Positions 26,755 through 37,623 of a stretch of 64,000 nt of DNA are shown one piece after another. Origin of the DNA: Diogma glabrata (taxonomy: Eukaryota; Arthropoda; Insecta; Diptera; Cylindrotomidae). Numbering within the stretch: position 1 is the first letter of the stretch; every line of letters begins with the position of its first letter. Made by a program: the position numbers and the translations under genes. The notes beneath the pieces are model-generated. The model was not told the DNA's origin and made no database searches. It was given only the letters and a program-made list of their open reading frames with translations. The stretch lies in the NCBI GenBank assembly GCA_963693315.1, contig OY856188.1:94855745-94919744 (forward strand), in the 5' to 3' direction.

Positions 26755-27725
26755 TTATTTGTATGACATGAAATGTAATTGAACATGAAAATTGGACATG
26801 GAAATTTTTGATTTTGTAATAATTTTTGATATATTTTTGAAATTTTGAAAAAAGTTTGTTGTTTTGATTTTGTTATAATTTTTGCAATATTTTTATGAAT
26901 TTTGAAAAAAGTTTCAATTTTTGAATTTGTGAATTTTTTCAATATTTCTAGATTTTTGAAAAAAGGTTTTGATTGGTTGGTTGGTATTTGGTTTTGTAAG
27001 AATTTGCGGAATATTTTTAGAATTTTGAAAAAGCTTAAATTTTTGATTTTATTATAATTTTTGAATACTTTTGGAATTTTGGAAAAAGTTTGCATTTGTG
27101 ATTTTGTTATAATTTTTGCAATATTTTTGGAATTTTGAGAAAAGTTTGACTTTTTAATATTTCCATAATTTTTGGAGTATTTCTGGAATTTTGAAAATGT
27201 TTGTATTTTTGATTTTGTTATAATTTTTGCAATATTTTTATGAGTTTTGAAAAAAGTTTAAAGTTTTGAATTATGAATTTTTGCAATTATTTTAGAATTT
27301 TGGGAAAAGTTGCAATTTTTGACTTTGTAATAATTTTCGGAATATTCTTAAAATTTTGAAAAAGTTCAAATTTTCTATTTCAATTTTTGCAATTTTGAAA
27401 AAAGGTTGTGATTTTGATTTCGGAATATTTTCGGAATTCTGAAAAATGATTGTCTTTTTGATTTAATTAATTTATAATTTTTGCAATGTTTTTAGAATTT
27501 TGGAAAAACTTTCAAGTTTTGAATTTGTGAATTATGAATTTTTACAATATATTTAGAATTTTGAAACAAGTTTCAATTTTTGATTTTGTAAGAATTTTCG
27601 GAATACTTTTAGAATTTTGAAAAAGTTTAAATTTTTGATTTTATTATAATTTTTAGAATATCCTTGAAAAGAAAGAATTTTGGTTTTTTGATTCAAAGAA
27701 ATTTGAATTTTTGATTTTGTAATAT
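26755..27725. repeat. ~57-bp T-rich repeat array
   Basis: About 16 variable units of the form TTTTGAAAAAAGTTT..TTTTTGATTTTGT..AATTTTTGCAATATTTTTGG. The array and its left border (ATTGAACATGAAAATTGGAC, then GGAAATTTTTG) recur as an inverted copy at 44005-45000. Frames across it are low complexity. Confidence 0.85.
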
Positions 27726-29600
27726 TTTCTCATAACGCTAAATAGAGAGGTTTTTGAGTAGTTTGCTGAGTGTATCTCTTTTCAATGAATTATATTAATT
27801 TGTGATTTGTTATAATTTTCCGGTGACGTATTAATATTTCGTGTTAGTTTTGTATCAAATTTCTAAACAGAGGTAAAAAAATACTTGTGCTTTTGTTAAA
27901 GTTTTATGTTTGATATACATCGCTGCACAAAACTAAAAACAATGTCCTAATAAAATAGTTCTGCCGAAAACCATATCAAAATCCTTAACCCAGACCGAAG
28001 TTTTCATATCTCAGAGCGTTGAGATTCCATCCCCTCCATATATTGACATTTTGTTTTTCAGCGGAAATTATTGTATCAAAAACCAAAAATAATAGCTTTT
28101 GTGAAATAAAAATAAATAATAATTTGCCAAGTAATAAAAAAAATTGAAATTAAAGTTGTTTTGAGGGAGAGATTAAAAAAACTTTCTTTCTTTTCACCGC
28201 TTAGCTCGGTCTTCTGATATATTAATAATAAAAAGAAGTAACAATTTAACATATATTTTGATATTTTTTGGAACCGAAACTCCAAAATGAAAGATTAACC
28301 TAAATGGCTTTTAATTTTTAAATAGACTATATTCATAGAAAACAGATTAAAAGTTAAATATACATGTTTTTACTGAACACTAATGACCATGATTCATTAA
28401 ACGCACATATATACATTACGCTAAACAAAAACCAAATCTTTTATCAAATCAAATTTATTTATCTAAAATTTCTTGTTATTTGTATCTACAAACCAAGCAA
28501 TAATCTTTTCATACGCAAGAAAAAGAAATGATTTTCAGTTCACAAAATTTGTCCTCGATTTCTGTTTTGTTTCATGAATGAAATTCAATTAAATTCATTT
28601 TAAAGAATAACATTTTCTTCTTCTTGTAGTTTTCCATTTTGCTTTATTTAAAATCGTCGAAATCAAAATTATATCATCATCTGACCCAATTTATCAAAAT
28701 CAATCTATAATCTATATCTTGTTTTTTTTTATTTTGTGGTAAGAAAGACAATAAGAAAAAGGAAATCTAAATATCTTTACGAAGAAAATGATTAAGAATA
28801 AGATGGACTTTTTTTTTCGTTTTTTTGCTTCTTAAGTACGGAGAAGACAACATTAAACCGATAAAGAAATTCTAAAAGAAGACATTCTATGCTTTGGGAA
28901 ATGAATAAACTAAAATAGTTCAGCGAAGTTGAAAAGACGACTGGCGTCAGAATTTTTATTCTTCATCTGTATTACAAATTGAATATATCTGACTATATAT
29001 GGTTGGCACTTTTCTGTTGCGATATTTTTCTATATTTTGATTGTATTGCTGTTAGTTTTTTTCTGTCGTTTTTATGCTGGGGAAAAAGCGATATAAATTT
29101 ATATATTTTTGGTTCAAATAAAATTCAAAACAAAAATGAATTTATTTGATTTTGTCATTTTATGCTTTCGTTGAATAGATACATATATTGAAATAAGTTG
29201 CGGTTGAATGATTTTGAACGTTTTTTAAAGAAAAAGTTGTTAGCAAAAGTTTTCTACATTAAAAGCAAATTAAAAAAATTTGTTTCTTTTTGGTTGAACT
29301 CAATACAAGTTACTTAAAATTGGAATCAAAATGAAATTTAAGGATAATCTAAAAGTTTGTAATTTTAGGTCATTTTGTGTTTAAATTAGCTCGATACGCC
29401 TAGCTTTTGGTTGACAACAAAAGCTAATATTGCAAAGACATAAAGCTCAAAACACCTAATGACCTAAAATTCAGGTTTTCAAAGAACTGTTCGTATTATC
29501 ATTTCATAAATTCAATTCCGAATTTATTGAATCTTAATTGTGCAATCTTTGGTACAATGTTTGACAGTTTGACTTTAGAACAAAAAAAAATTATTTTTGT
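27726..29600. other. AT-rich DNA with one dispersed repeat piece
   Basis: Around 27975-28065 a stretch containing ACCGAAGTTTTCATATCTCA and GAGATTCCATCCCCTCCATA is similar to 50325-50400 (ACCGAAGTCTTGATATCTCA). The remainder shows no gene. Confidence 0.45.
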
Positions 29601-29639
29601 TTTTTTTTGTGTATTTCCATTTCAATTTCAATTTCAATT

Positions 29640-29785
29640 TTATGATTTTTATTTTAGAATTATGTGAGAGGTGAGAATTACATAAGACGTGCTTGGTCAA
29701 GGTCTTTTATTACTTTACTACGTTGGGTTGATTGTGAATCATATAAGAGCGTAGGTTAAAATTGGCCGTATCGGGGTTTTATATT
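29640..29785 (+). repeat. Probable end of a gypsy 5' LTR
   Basis: Position alone argues for this: it lies immediately upstream of a primer-binding site and, further on, gag and pol remnants. The LTR start and a matching 3' LTR were not found, so the limits are guesses. Confidence 0.3.
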
Positions 29786-29797
29786 TGGCGCAGCCGG
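29786..29797 (+). other. Primer-binding site of a gypsy-type element
   Basis: TGGCGCAGCCGG closely matches the TGGCGCAGTCGG site used by gypsy-group elements of the 17.6/297 type, primed by tRNA-Ser. One base differs. It stands 520 bp before the gag frame on the same strand, as expected for an element leader. Confidence 0.6.
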
Positions 29798-30316
29798 CAA
29801 ATTGCTTCTTGTGTTTTAGAAAGTCATTAATATCTAACACACAAGTCAAATTTAGTAATGTCTTAAAAGCTAAATTTGGCAATTGCATTACCTAAAAATT
29901 AAGTAAATTGTTCCTGGTAGAAATGCGGAGAAGACGGTGCCGTATTTCTTATTATTGCAAAGCATAGTACACCTACTCGGACAGAGTAAGGGCAGCAGCT
30001 GCTTTAGCGGATAACGACCAAAAGAGAACAAAGTGGTTCAATAGAAAGTAAAATATCAGCACATCAACACAGAAAATTGAAACAGTTAAGCTGCAAACAC
30101 TTGGGTGACTTCACGAACACCATCAAATACACCAGGGCTTGGAAGAATAGAACAGGATTCGGTACGATAGGGAGTAACAACAAGATATGGAGGAGTGGGT
30201 GAGTCAAACATAGATTATATATTAGATATGGAGAATATTTTAGTGCATAATCCACTAGTTTTAGATAAAAAAAATGTTAACATAGATAATAATAGATAAT
30301 AAGAATAACAGAAACC

Positions 30317-30916
30317 ATGAGAAGGACCTTGGAGCTAATGACATTGGTACCAATTTTCTCGGGTGCAAGAACAATAAAGCTAGAGGAAGAATTAGGATAT
30401 AGCTCGCTGACGGACACAGAAAACCCAATATTTCTAAAACTGCTTGGCAATATACTAAGAGGTGTGGTTTTTTTCCTAACCGCGTCCTCACAGTTCCAAA
30501 ATATTGATAATTTTTTGGAATTTTTAGGGAAACATTGTGCAACATGGCATACTACAACGGAAATAATAGGTGACAGAAATGCTTCTAGACAAAAAGAAAA
30601 CGAGACCATTACTGCTTATCTGGGTAGGATTATTCGAGCTCTAGAAAAGCTAAAACATTTACTGGAGAAAAAATACACAGGGAAAAGTTCGGAGGATATG
30701 ATAGGAGAATTTAATAGCCAGGCAATACGAGCATTTAAAGTACGGATTAGGGATAAAAATGTTCGAAGTCTACTCGTAAACAAAGAACCGGACATAAATA
30801 TGTTGTTGGAAGTAGTGATAGAGCTAGAAATTATAGAGACTGCATCACGCTCTATAGAATCAAATACGTTTTCTCAGTTATTAGAATACATAAAGCGCGG
30901 AAAAATGCGCGGTTAA
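30317..30916 (+). pseudogene. Ty3/gypsy gag-like frame
   Basis: An open frame of 199 codons begins MRRTLELMTLVPIFSG. It then has the helical, Lys/Glu/Leu-rich composition of gypsy-group Gag (capsid-like) proteins, with ENETITAYLGRIIRALEKLK near residues 95-114. There is no zinc knuckle, which agrees with the 17.6/297 group. Downstream pol is broken, so this is part of a dead element even though this frame stays open. The identity rests mainly on position between the primer-binding site and RT. Confidence 0.5.
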
Positions 30917-31136
30917 AATACCTTTAGTTGAAAAAGCAGAAAACAAATTAAGTTCTAGTTTAAATCAGGTTGTGGCTTAATGCTAGGTTGCCAACAGCAG
31001 CCAGACGGAGCTAGTTTCTAGCTCTCTGACATTAAAACATGTGGGACACAATACCTGCTATACCTGCTACCTGCTAAATGGAAAATAGTTTTAGAGTAAC
31101 ACTACATAAGTGAATTAAATATGTAAGGAAAAAGAA

Positions 31137-31412
31137 GTGGTAGGTTTTGGTACCGAAGTTGAGGAAGGCGTATTTGTGGGAAACACAATATTTAGGCCAG
31201 TTAATAATACAGTTTCATTAGTGGTAAGTAATAATAGATTCGGACGTCACTTTATAAATTATGAACTTCAATACGATTATTTACAAAATTATAATTTATA
31301 CGGTATGAAAAGTCAGGACGAGCAAATAACTTCGCCAATCAAAAAATCTAGTTCAAATACTAATTTAAAAGAAGTGTTAGGTAGAATATTGGATTACATA
31401 AATTTAGATTAA
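31137..31412 (+). pseudogene. Gypsy protease/RT linker remnant
   Basis: 91 codons beginning with VGFGTEVEEGVFVGNTIFRP and followed by VSLVVSNNRFG, resembling the end of the protease and the linker that precedes RT in gypsy-group Pol. It ends about 200 bp before recognisable RT sequence. No DTG/DSG protease active site is visible within it. Confidence 0.4.
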
Positions 31413-31559
31413 AATTTGGTAAATGAGGAGAAGCAAGAGATTATAAATTTAATAGAGGATATATTGGATATATTTCACGTAGAGGGAGACCACTTAACAC
31501 ACACTTCACCAGTTGAACGGTAGAATGTTAACCATTTCAGGGTAATGGAGATACATCGA

Positions 31560-32280
31560 GATAGAAAGACAGGTGCAGGAGATGCTAGAAAATGATATCA
31601 TTTCCTAAAGCGTTAGTTCTTGGAATTCGCCTGTGCTCCTTTTACCAAAACGCTCAGGTCCTGATTTGGCCAAAAAATGGCGTATGGTCATAGACTTCAA
31701 GAAGTCTAAATAAGCAAACGATACGCGATGATTTTGCCTTGCCTAGAATAGAAGATATTTTAGATCAATTAAGATACTCACGGTACTTCTCCACCTTGGA
31801 TATAGCTAGCAGTGCTCTCAGGTGTTTATCAATAAAAATGTTAGGAAAAAACCGCCTTTAGTACGAATGCAGGACATTTTGAGTTTCGATGCCTTCCATT
31901 TGGATTTTCAGGAGCTCCATTTCTATTTCAACGGTTAATGCATCGTGTTCTAACAGGTTTAAAGGGATTAAAATGTTTCCTGTATTTGATTGACGTTATA
32001 GTATACGGGAGGAATATTGCAGACCATAACATGAAATTAAAACGTGTATTCGAGAGATTTAGACATTAGAATTTAAAATTGCAATCGAAATAAGAAATTC
32101 TTAATGCGAGAAGTTACTTATTTGGGACATATCTGTTGTAAAGACAGAGTACAGCCTGACCCAAGGAGAACAATAGCCATAGAAAACTACCCAATTCCCA
32201 AAACCATCCAACAGGTTCGGTCGCTATTACGATTTGCTAACAATAATCGCCTAACCCTGCTTTACCTATAACAAAACTTT
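31560..32280 (+). pseudogene. Ty3/gypsy reverse transcriptase, broken
   Basis: Pieces in shifting frames follow the RT order: a LLPKRSGPD..KWRMVIDFKK region (31640-31705), an IRDDFALPRIEDILDQL region (31720-31770), STLDIAS at motif A, GFSGAP (about 31900), and the catalytic box near 31979-32005, where YLDD reads YLID so the first aspartate is lost. A TYLGHI connection block follows near 32115. Several stops and frameshifts interrupt. This copy cannot make an active polymerase. Confidence 0.8.
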
Positions 32281-32286
32281 TAAGAA

Positions 32287-32760
32287 ATGCGAAAAAGTCA
32301 AATTGTGTGGAACGAAACATGTAGTAAGACTTTTCAGGAAATAAAGACAGCACTCATGATCCTTCCTTTATTAATATATCCATATCTTTTGAAACCGTTC
32401 GTTCTAACAACGGACAGTGGTAGCTATGCTTTGAGTGCAGCATTAGCGCAAGGCGATATTGGCAGTGAAGATCCAGCCTTAACGCTGTTGAGAGAAACTA
32501 CTCAACCATCGAGAGAGAACTATTGAGCATTGTTTGGGCTATCAAGGTTTTTCGTTGTTATCTTTACGGAAGACTTTTCAAAACTTAAACTGACCATAAG
32601 CCCCTAAAAGGTCAAATGAGATTAAAAGATACAGAATATTAAGATTAAAACTAAAGTTATTTGATTTCAACTACGAGATTGATTATAAACCAGGTAAACT
32701 AAATGCAGTTGCAGATGAATTAAGAAGGATTGAACAGGAAAAAAAAGATTGATTTAAATA
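32287..32760 (+). pseudogene. Gypsy RNase H remnant
   Basis: The open part (32287-32526) has the connection/RNase H start with LTTDSGSYALSAALAQGDIG, the usual TDAS-GA-LAQ block. Later frames give [16 protein letters not shown], a DHKPL block near 32592 and the end of the tether (ADELRRI). No integrase with HHCC or DDE motif follows, so the element is truncated before integrase. Confidence 0.75.
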
Positions 32761-33002
32761 AACCAAAAGCCGATTGGTTGGTTGTAGCGACCCAGCTAAA
32801 TTAACAGGAAATCAAATTATCAACTGCAAAACGAACGATGGGACAAATAAATAAAATATATGGAATGGTCATTTATAGGTAATAGAATTTTAGTTTTGTA
32901 ATTAATTGTTAGATACCAAATGTTTGCTATTTAAAAAAAATGCAGAGATAAATAAGTTGTGGCAAAGAGCAGAGCCATCTTAAACCTTTCGTAGGCCCTA
33001 GG

Positions 33003-33124
<122 letters not shown>

Positions 33125-33329
33125 TATTATAATATATATTATGAAAAAGTACTTACACCAAAATTATTTGCTTAACAGTGTAAATTTGATTTTCAATTGT
33201 TTTGGAATAGTTAGATCCGCAGAGTGTCGTTATATTTAAGTTTGCATAATTTGTGTTATTTTGTGAATATGAATAACTATGTGTATTATTCAAACAGATC
33301 TCACTGTGCGAATTTTCAAACTTTCATCA

Positions 33330-33600
33330 TTCAAGGTTTAATTACTTCGGTCTGAAAGACCTAAGTATTACATTCTCGAGCCAAAATTGAAATTTTAAGA
33401 CCGATTGATGCTAAAAAAGGAGAAAAAAATGTCTGTTTGTCTGCCGGCCGGCCGTCACAACCGACGAAATCTAGAAAACCGTTGCAGGGATTTCAAACAT
33501 TTTTGTTTCTAAAAATAGGTATACTCGATGTTAAGTGCCGCAAGGACGATGTGTTCTATAACTGTACCGGAAATAAATAAATAAATACAAAAATTAATAA
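33330..33600. repeat. Interspersed-repeat tail-like sequence
   Basis: AAATGTCTGTTTGTCTGCCG followed by GCCGGCCGTCACAACCGACG is of the TGTCTGTCTG-CGGCCGTC type common in insect dispersed repeats. An AAATAAATAA-type tail follows (33570-33612). There is no coding sequence. Confidence 0.4.
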
Positions 33601-33612
33601 ATAAATAAATAT

Positions 33613-34084
33613 TTACATTATTATATATATCTGTTTTTTTGAATTAAATAAATTAAAATTCAAATAATTTAATTTTTTTTAGAACTAGGCATTTTTCGTA
33701 CAGAGTCTCTAACTATCTCTGTCGCTAGTGGTTGTGATTTCAGTTTTCGGCTTTGGTGTTCCCTTATTGAAATTTTTTTGCGTCCAATAGCGTGGCGTTG
33801 TGTGCTTGTAGTAAATTTTAGGTTTTCGTTTTTTTTGTGGCTTATGCAGGCAATTCTCCTGTATTTTTCCCTTTTTGATTATTTTCAATTTTAATTAAAC
33901 AATAGACAGCAACAAAAATTTGTGGTTGTAAAGTAACTTTCGTATTTATACGGCCACATTAATGTAACTTAACATGAGATTATGAATTTGTTCAAAACAG
34001 CATGATGGTTCATTTTAATGCATCAAAATCAGTAAACATTAATTTCAGAAAATGTATTAGCTACTAATTCATATTTATAAAAGA
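33613..34084. other. AT-rich DNA, nothing recognised
   Basis: No open frame of note, no repeat and no transposon end seen. Confidence 0.5.
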
Positions 34085-34245
34085 TTTGATTTGGTGACGT
34101 TTGCAAATCGAGGCGCTAGTCGAGTAATTTATTCCAAAATAGCTTACGTCCATGGGTCACATACTAATTTTTATTTGCCGCAAGCAAAATATTTAAAAAA
34201 AATAGTACATTATTCACTAAGGAGCTAAAGTGCTACTTTTTGTTT
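34085..34245. repeat. Foldback-related repeat with CGAGGCGCTAG core
   Basis: The core CGAGGCGCTAGTCGAG (34109-34124) and following CCAAAATAGCTTACGTCC and TTTGCCGCAAGCAAAATATT match the foldback at 36348-36500, so both belong to one family. Here the left arm is much eroded. Confidence 0.55.
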
Positions 34246-34653
34246 TGAGTATAGACTCAGTTTGACAGCCGACCGTAGGAAGGCCGACAATTATACACGA
34301 TACACAAAAAGTCACTTCAGTGCTGCGATTATGGCAAATTGAGAATTTAAAACTACGAGATAATTTCGCCAATAAAAATTATTTAAAAAATTATTTCGTG
34401 AATAAAATATTATGCGAAAGGAACCGTCCGTTATTCGATATTAAAAATTGACAATTTCCAATTTTTAATTGTATGAAAAAACCAATTTTGCGTATCCATA
34501 CAAAACTTGACGTCACAATGAAAAAACTCCATAATCGCAGCACTGCTCCAAAATAAATACACTATTTTTCCGTTAAATTTTTTATAAATATGAAATTACA
34601 ATACATCAAAAATTTATAAATAGTACTGTGTTTATCTAAGTGCACAAAGTTCA

Positions 34654-35045
34654 TTTTTTCCGCACGCGTAGTGCCTCGTTGGACAAATATACGACAAGTG
34701 CGGAAAAAATCAATTTGTACGACGAGTTGCACACAACGGTTTTTGCAATTCCGAATCACAATTAAACAAAATTATTCTGCAACCAAATTTTTTACAATCT
34801 ACATTCATATTAAGATATATGTAAGGAACACATTTCTATTATCAACTTAGCATTGCGAAAATTTTCCATATGTTCTTATTTTTCACTTCTACAAAACAAA
34901 GCAAAAAGTTAAAAAAAAAATCAAAGAAAACAGTGCGGAAAAAAAAAAAACAGTGCGGAAAAATAAAACAGTGCGGAAAAATCTCACTTTTTGACAGTGT
35001 TGACAATATCAAAATACGTTGAATTGTGATTCGGAATTGCAAAAA
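34654..35045. repeat. Nested inverted repeats with GTGCGGAAAAA units
   Basis: A hairpin with 12-bp perfect arms (TTTTTTCCGCAC 34654-34665, GTGCGGAAAAAA 34698-34709) encloses TAGTGCCTCG, the reverse complement of CGAGGCACTA. Next, 24-bp perfect inverted arms at 34740-34763 and 35022-35045 (starting TTTTTGCAATTCCGAATCAC) flank a loop holding three more copies of CAGTGCGGAAAAA (about 34931-34983). Confidence 0.75.
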
Positions 35046-35139
35046 ATGATTTATTAACATCATAATTACGTTTAAAAAGATTAAACTTACTATAAAATTT
35101 TTTATCAAAGCAAGCTCCAACTCAAAATTTCATTATCCG

Positions 35140-35660
35140 ATCAAACTATTTGTTATGGTTTGTTGTCATACTTACATACAATAATTCAAAATGTCATAAT
35201 CCAATCAGAATCAATTTTCTATTTTTTGTTGTCATAGTTATACAATTTGTTTGAAAAAATAACAAAATAACAAATAACAAATGCTACTTTACTGCCGCCG
35301 TAAAATAAAACAAAAATTGCGTTACTTTTCCAGCCGCTTTGATTATAAGTAAAAAAAGTAAGACTTTAACTAACTCCCAAGCGGCAGTAAACTTAAACTT
35401 TACAGCCGTTTGCCGAAAAAATTGTTTATTCTGAATCAAAATTATAAATTGGCATAAACTTTGAAATAAAAATATGTAGAAAAAGTAACCTTTGACAAAA
35501 TATTTGTTATTTTTTTCAAAATTATTGTATAACTATGACAACAATTAATAACAAATATTTTAATTGGATTATAAAATTTTGAACACAAATGATGCTTTGA
35601 TTAAAAATTTCTATTTTTGGACGTAACTATGACAACAAAACATATTTTTTGTTATTGGAG
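35140..35660. repeat. Foldback repeat with TTGTTGTCATAGTTATAC arms
   Basis: The left part has TTGTTGTCATAGTTATACAA and the right part has the reverse complement TTGTATAACTATGACAACAA. The centre (35290-35410) holds GCCGCCGTAAA and CAAGCGGCAGTAAA as smaller inverted copies. The right part (35410-35660) recurs in direct orientation at 36490-36770. Confidence 0.6.
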
Positions 35661-35689
35661 GGACTTGAGACTTGCAGCTCAAGTAGCAC

Positions 35690-35950
35690 TGCGACCTGAA
35701 GGTCTATTGTGCTTACCTTGATTGTGTTATTAGTCAGTCGTCATCTGTGCCGTTACTGGTTGTATTCTGTGATCCAAGTTGAGACTTTTAATAAAATTAA
35801 TTTGCTCAATTGGAGTAACGTTTTGTGGTAGTGGAAGTGTTAGTCTTTTATGACCCACTTGATTGTATCAGTGCCAAGAGAGTTCAGGACAGCTGCAGAT
35901 GACGTGTTCCATCGTTTCCGCATCCGAGTAACAAAACATATGGCTAAGAA
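35690..35950 (-). pseudogene. C-terminal RNase H tail of a non-LTR retrotransposon
   Basis: The minus strand near 35880-35945 reads DAETMEHVICSCPELS, matching the conserved ETMEHVLCSCPAL ending (a C-x-C zinc-like motif after the RNase H domain) of non-LTR retrotransposons such as the R1/I/LOA groups. The continuation to about 35790 is in frame but contains a stop. Nothing of the RT core is present nearby. Confidence 0.55.
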
Positions 35951-36347
35951 GTGAATCTTTAAGACCGCAAATCACAGTAATAAAGTAACACTTGAATATG
36001 TAGGCGAATAAAATACAAAGTACATATATTGTGAAACTAAAAATATGTCAAGGATTTATGGTCGTTTACGGTCATATTTTTATAAATAATGGCCTAAAAA
36101 TTTGCAATACGGTTTAAAAGCTTACCCCTACCTACATAGCATAAAAGTCATATATCGTGCCAAATCCAATAATTCAAACTGGCAAACAAAAAAATATTTT
36201 AAATCGATTCTTGTATAGCTAACCAAAACAAAAATCGAATGTAAAATTACAAAATATCGAGGGAAAATCACACTAAAAATATCTATGAATTTTCTTTCTT
36301 AAGCTTCATTAAATTTCAATTTTTTTTGTGGGGAGGATTATGTTAAA

Positions 36348-36479
36348 ATAGTACATTATGATGCTAGGACGTAAAGCTAAAGATTTTGGACGGATGTGGA
36401 GTTTGCAAATCGAGGCGCTAGCCGAGTTTTGCACCCACATTAAGTCCAAAATAGCTTACGTCCGTGCATCATATACTAT
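36348..36479. repeat. Foldback repeat with CGAGGCGCTAG apex
   Basis: Arms of about 60 bp pair well: ATAGTACATTATGATGC with GCATCATATACTAT, GGACGTAAAGCT with AGCTTACGTCC, GATTTTGGAC with GTCCAAAATA and GATGTGG with CCCACAT. The apex core is CGAGGCGCTAGCCGAG (36411-36426). A tail with CGCCGCAAGCAAAATATTTT follows, as at 34180. Confidence 0.75.
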
Positions 36480-36489
36480 TTTTTATTCG

Positions 36490-36840
36490 CCGCAAGCAAA
36501 ATATTTTAAGAAAAGTTGTTTATTCTAAATTAAAATTATAAATTTTCATAAATTTTAAAATAAACTTATGTGGAACAAGTAACCTTTGAAAAAATATTTA
36601 TTATTTTTTCCAAATTCTATGACAACAAATGATAACAACTATTTTAATTGGATAATGAAATTTTGAATTTGCGGGTTGCTTTGATAAAAAAATTTATTTT
36701 TTATAGAATTTAAACATAATACAAATGCTTTTTACTTTTTTGGACGTAGCTATGACGAGAAAATAAATAGTTGAAAAGTGATACTTTAAAGCCGCAAATC
36801 ACAGTAATAAAGTAACACTTTAATATATAGGCGAATAAAA
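36490..36840. repeat. Direct repeat of 35410-36012 pieces
   Basis: 36495-36720 is a diverged copy of 35415-35605, including GTTTATTCT, AGTAACCTTTG and ATTTTAATTGGAT. 36783-36840 closely copies 35959-36012 (CCGCAAATCACAGTAATAAA, then GTAACACTT). A segment duplication about 0.8-1.1 kb apart is implied. Confidence 0.65.
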
Positions 36841-37615
36841 ATGATCTTTTTTTTCAAATATTAATAGAATTTCAGGATTTTCATTAGATAGGAAATATCT
36901 AGGATAAACCCCCAAAAATGGTACATAGTAAAATTTTATTATGTCCATTCACATATCCGTGATAACATTGTTTTTAAATAAGGTTAAAATAGGATTAGAT
37001 TTCTTTTGTTTGTATAATAAAACAAAATAAAAATAAAAAATCTTTGCTGATATAATCGTCTTGTTTTGAAAAAAGTTTTTGAATTAGAAATAAAATCGAA
37101 TATTATCCCGGAAAAAAGATAGGAATTTCAGCTAACTAAATATTATTTTAATAACTTATTGATGTTTCCAGACTGTTGATTAAACAATGTTCTACATAAA
37201 AATAAAAACACTCTCGAATCCATTTCGTAAGCAAACAAGATAAACCTTAAAAATGAAAACTTAAAGTCAATTATGTGTGATCACTTTAAAAACAACTTAA
37301 AAGTGAAAATGTTATTTTTTTTGTAGAATATTTAAGCCTTGAGGGTTAAAAAGCTTTGAATGGAACCAATTCAAAAAATTTTTTTGTAGATTTGTTATGT
37401 TTCGGCTTTGTAAAGAAATGTATATGTTTGAACATTGCCTTAATAAGGGTTAAACAAGATGACTTTAAAGTAATTTAACGCCACAAAGAGAAAGTTTAAT
37501 AAGATGCTAAAACGTCTATTAAAATTTTTGAAGATTTAACCGTTCATAGTTTTATCCCTTTGACCTCAGAAATCTTTATTTTCGTAACAATCATTTAAAA
37601 AATGTCATTATTGTA
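36841..37615. other. AT-rich DNA, nothing recognised
   Basis: No supported coding frame or repeat structure before the hAT target duplication at 37616. Confidence 0.5.
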
Positions 37616-37623
37616 GTTGGAAG

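Noticed and set aside
26751..27095. 114-codon minus frame rich in Lys, Phe and Ile
   Set aside because: It runs along the ~57-bp A/T-rich repeat array and stays open by composition.
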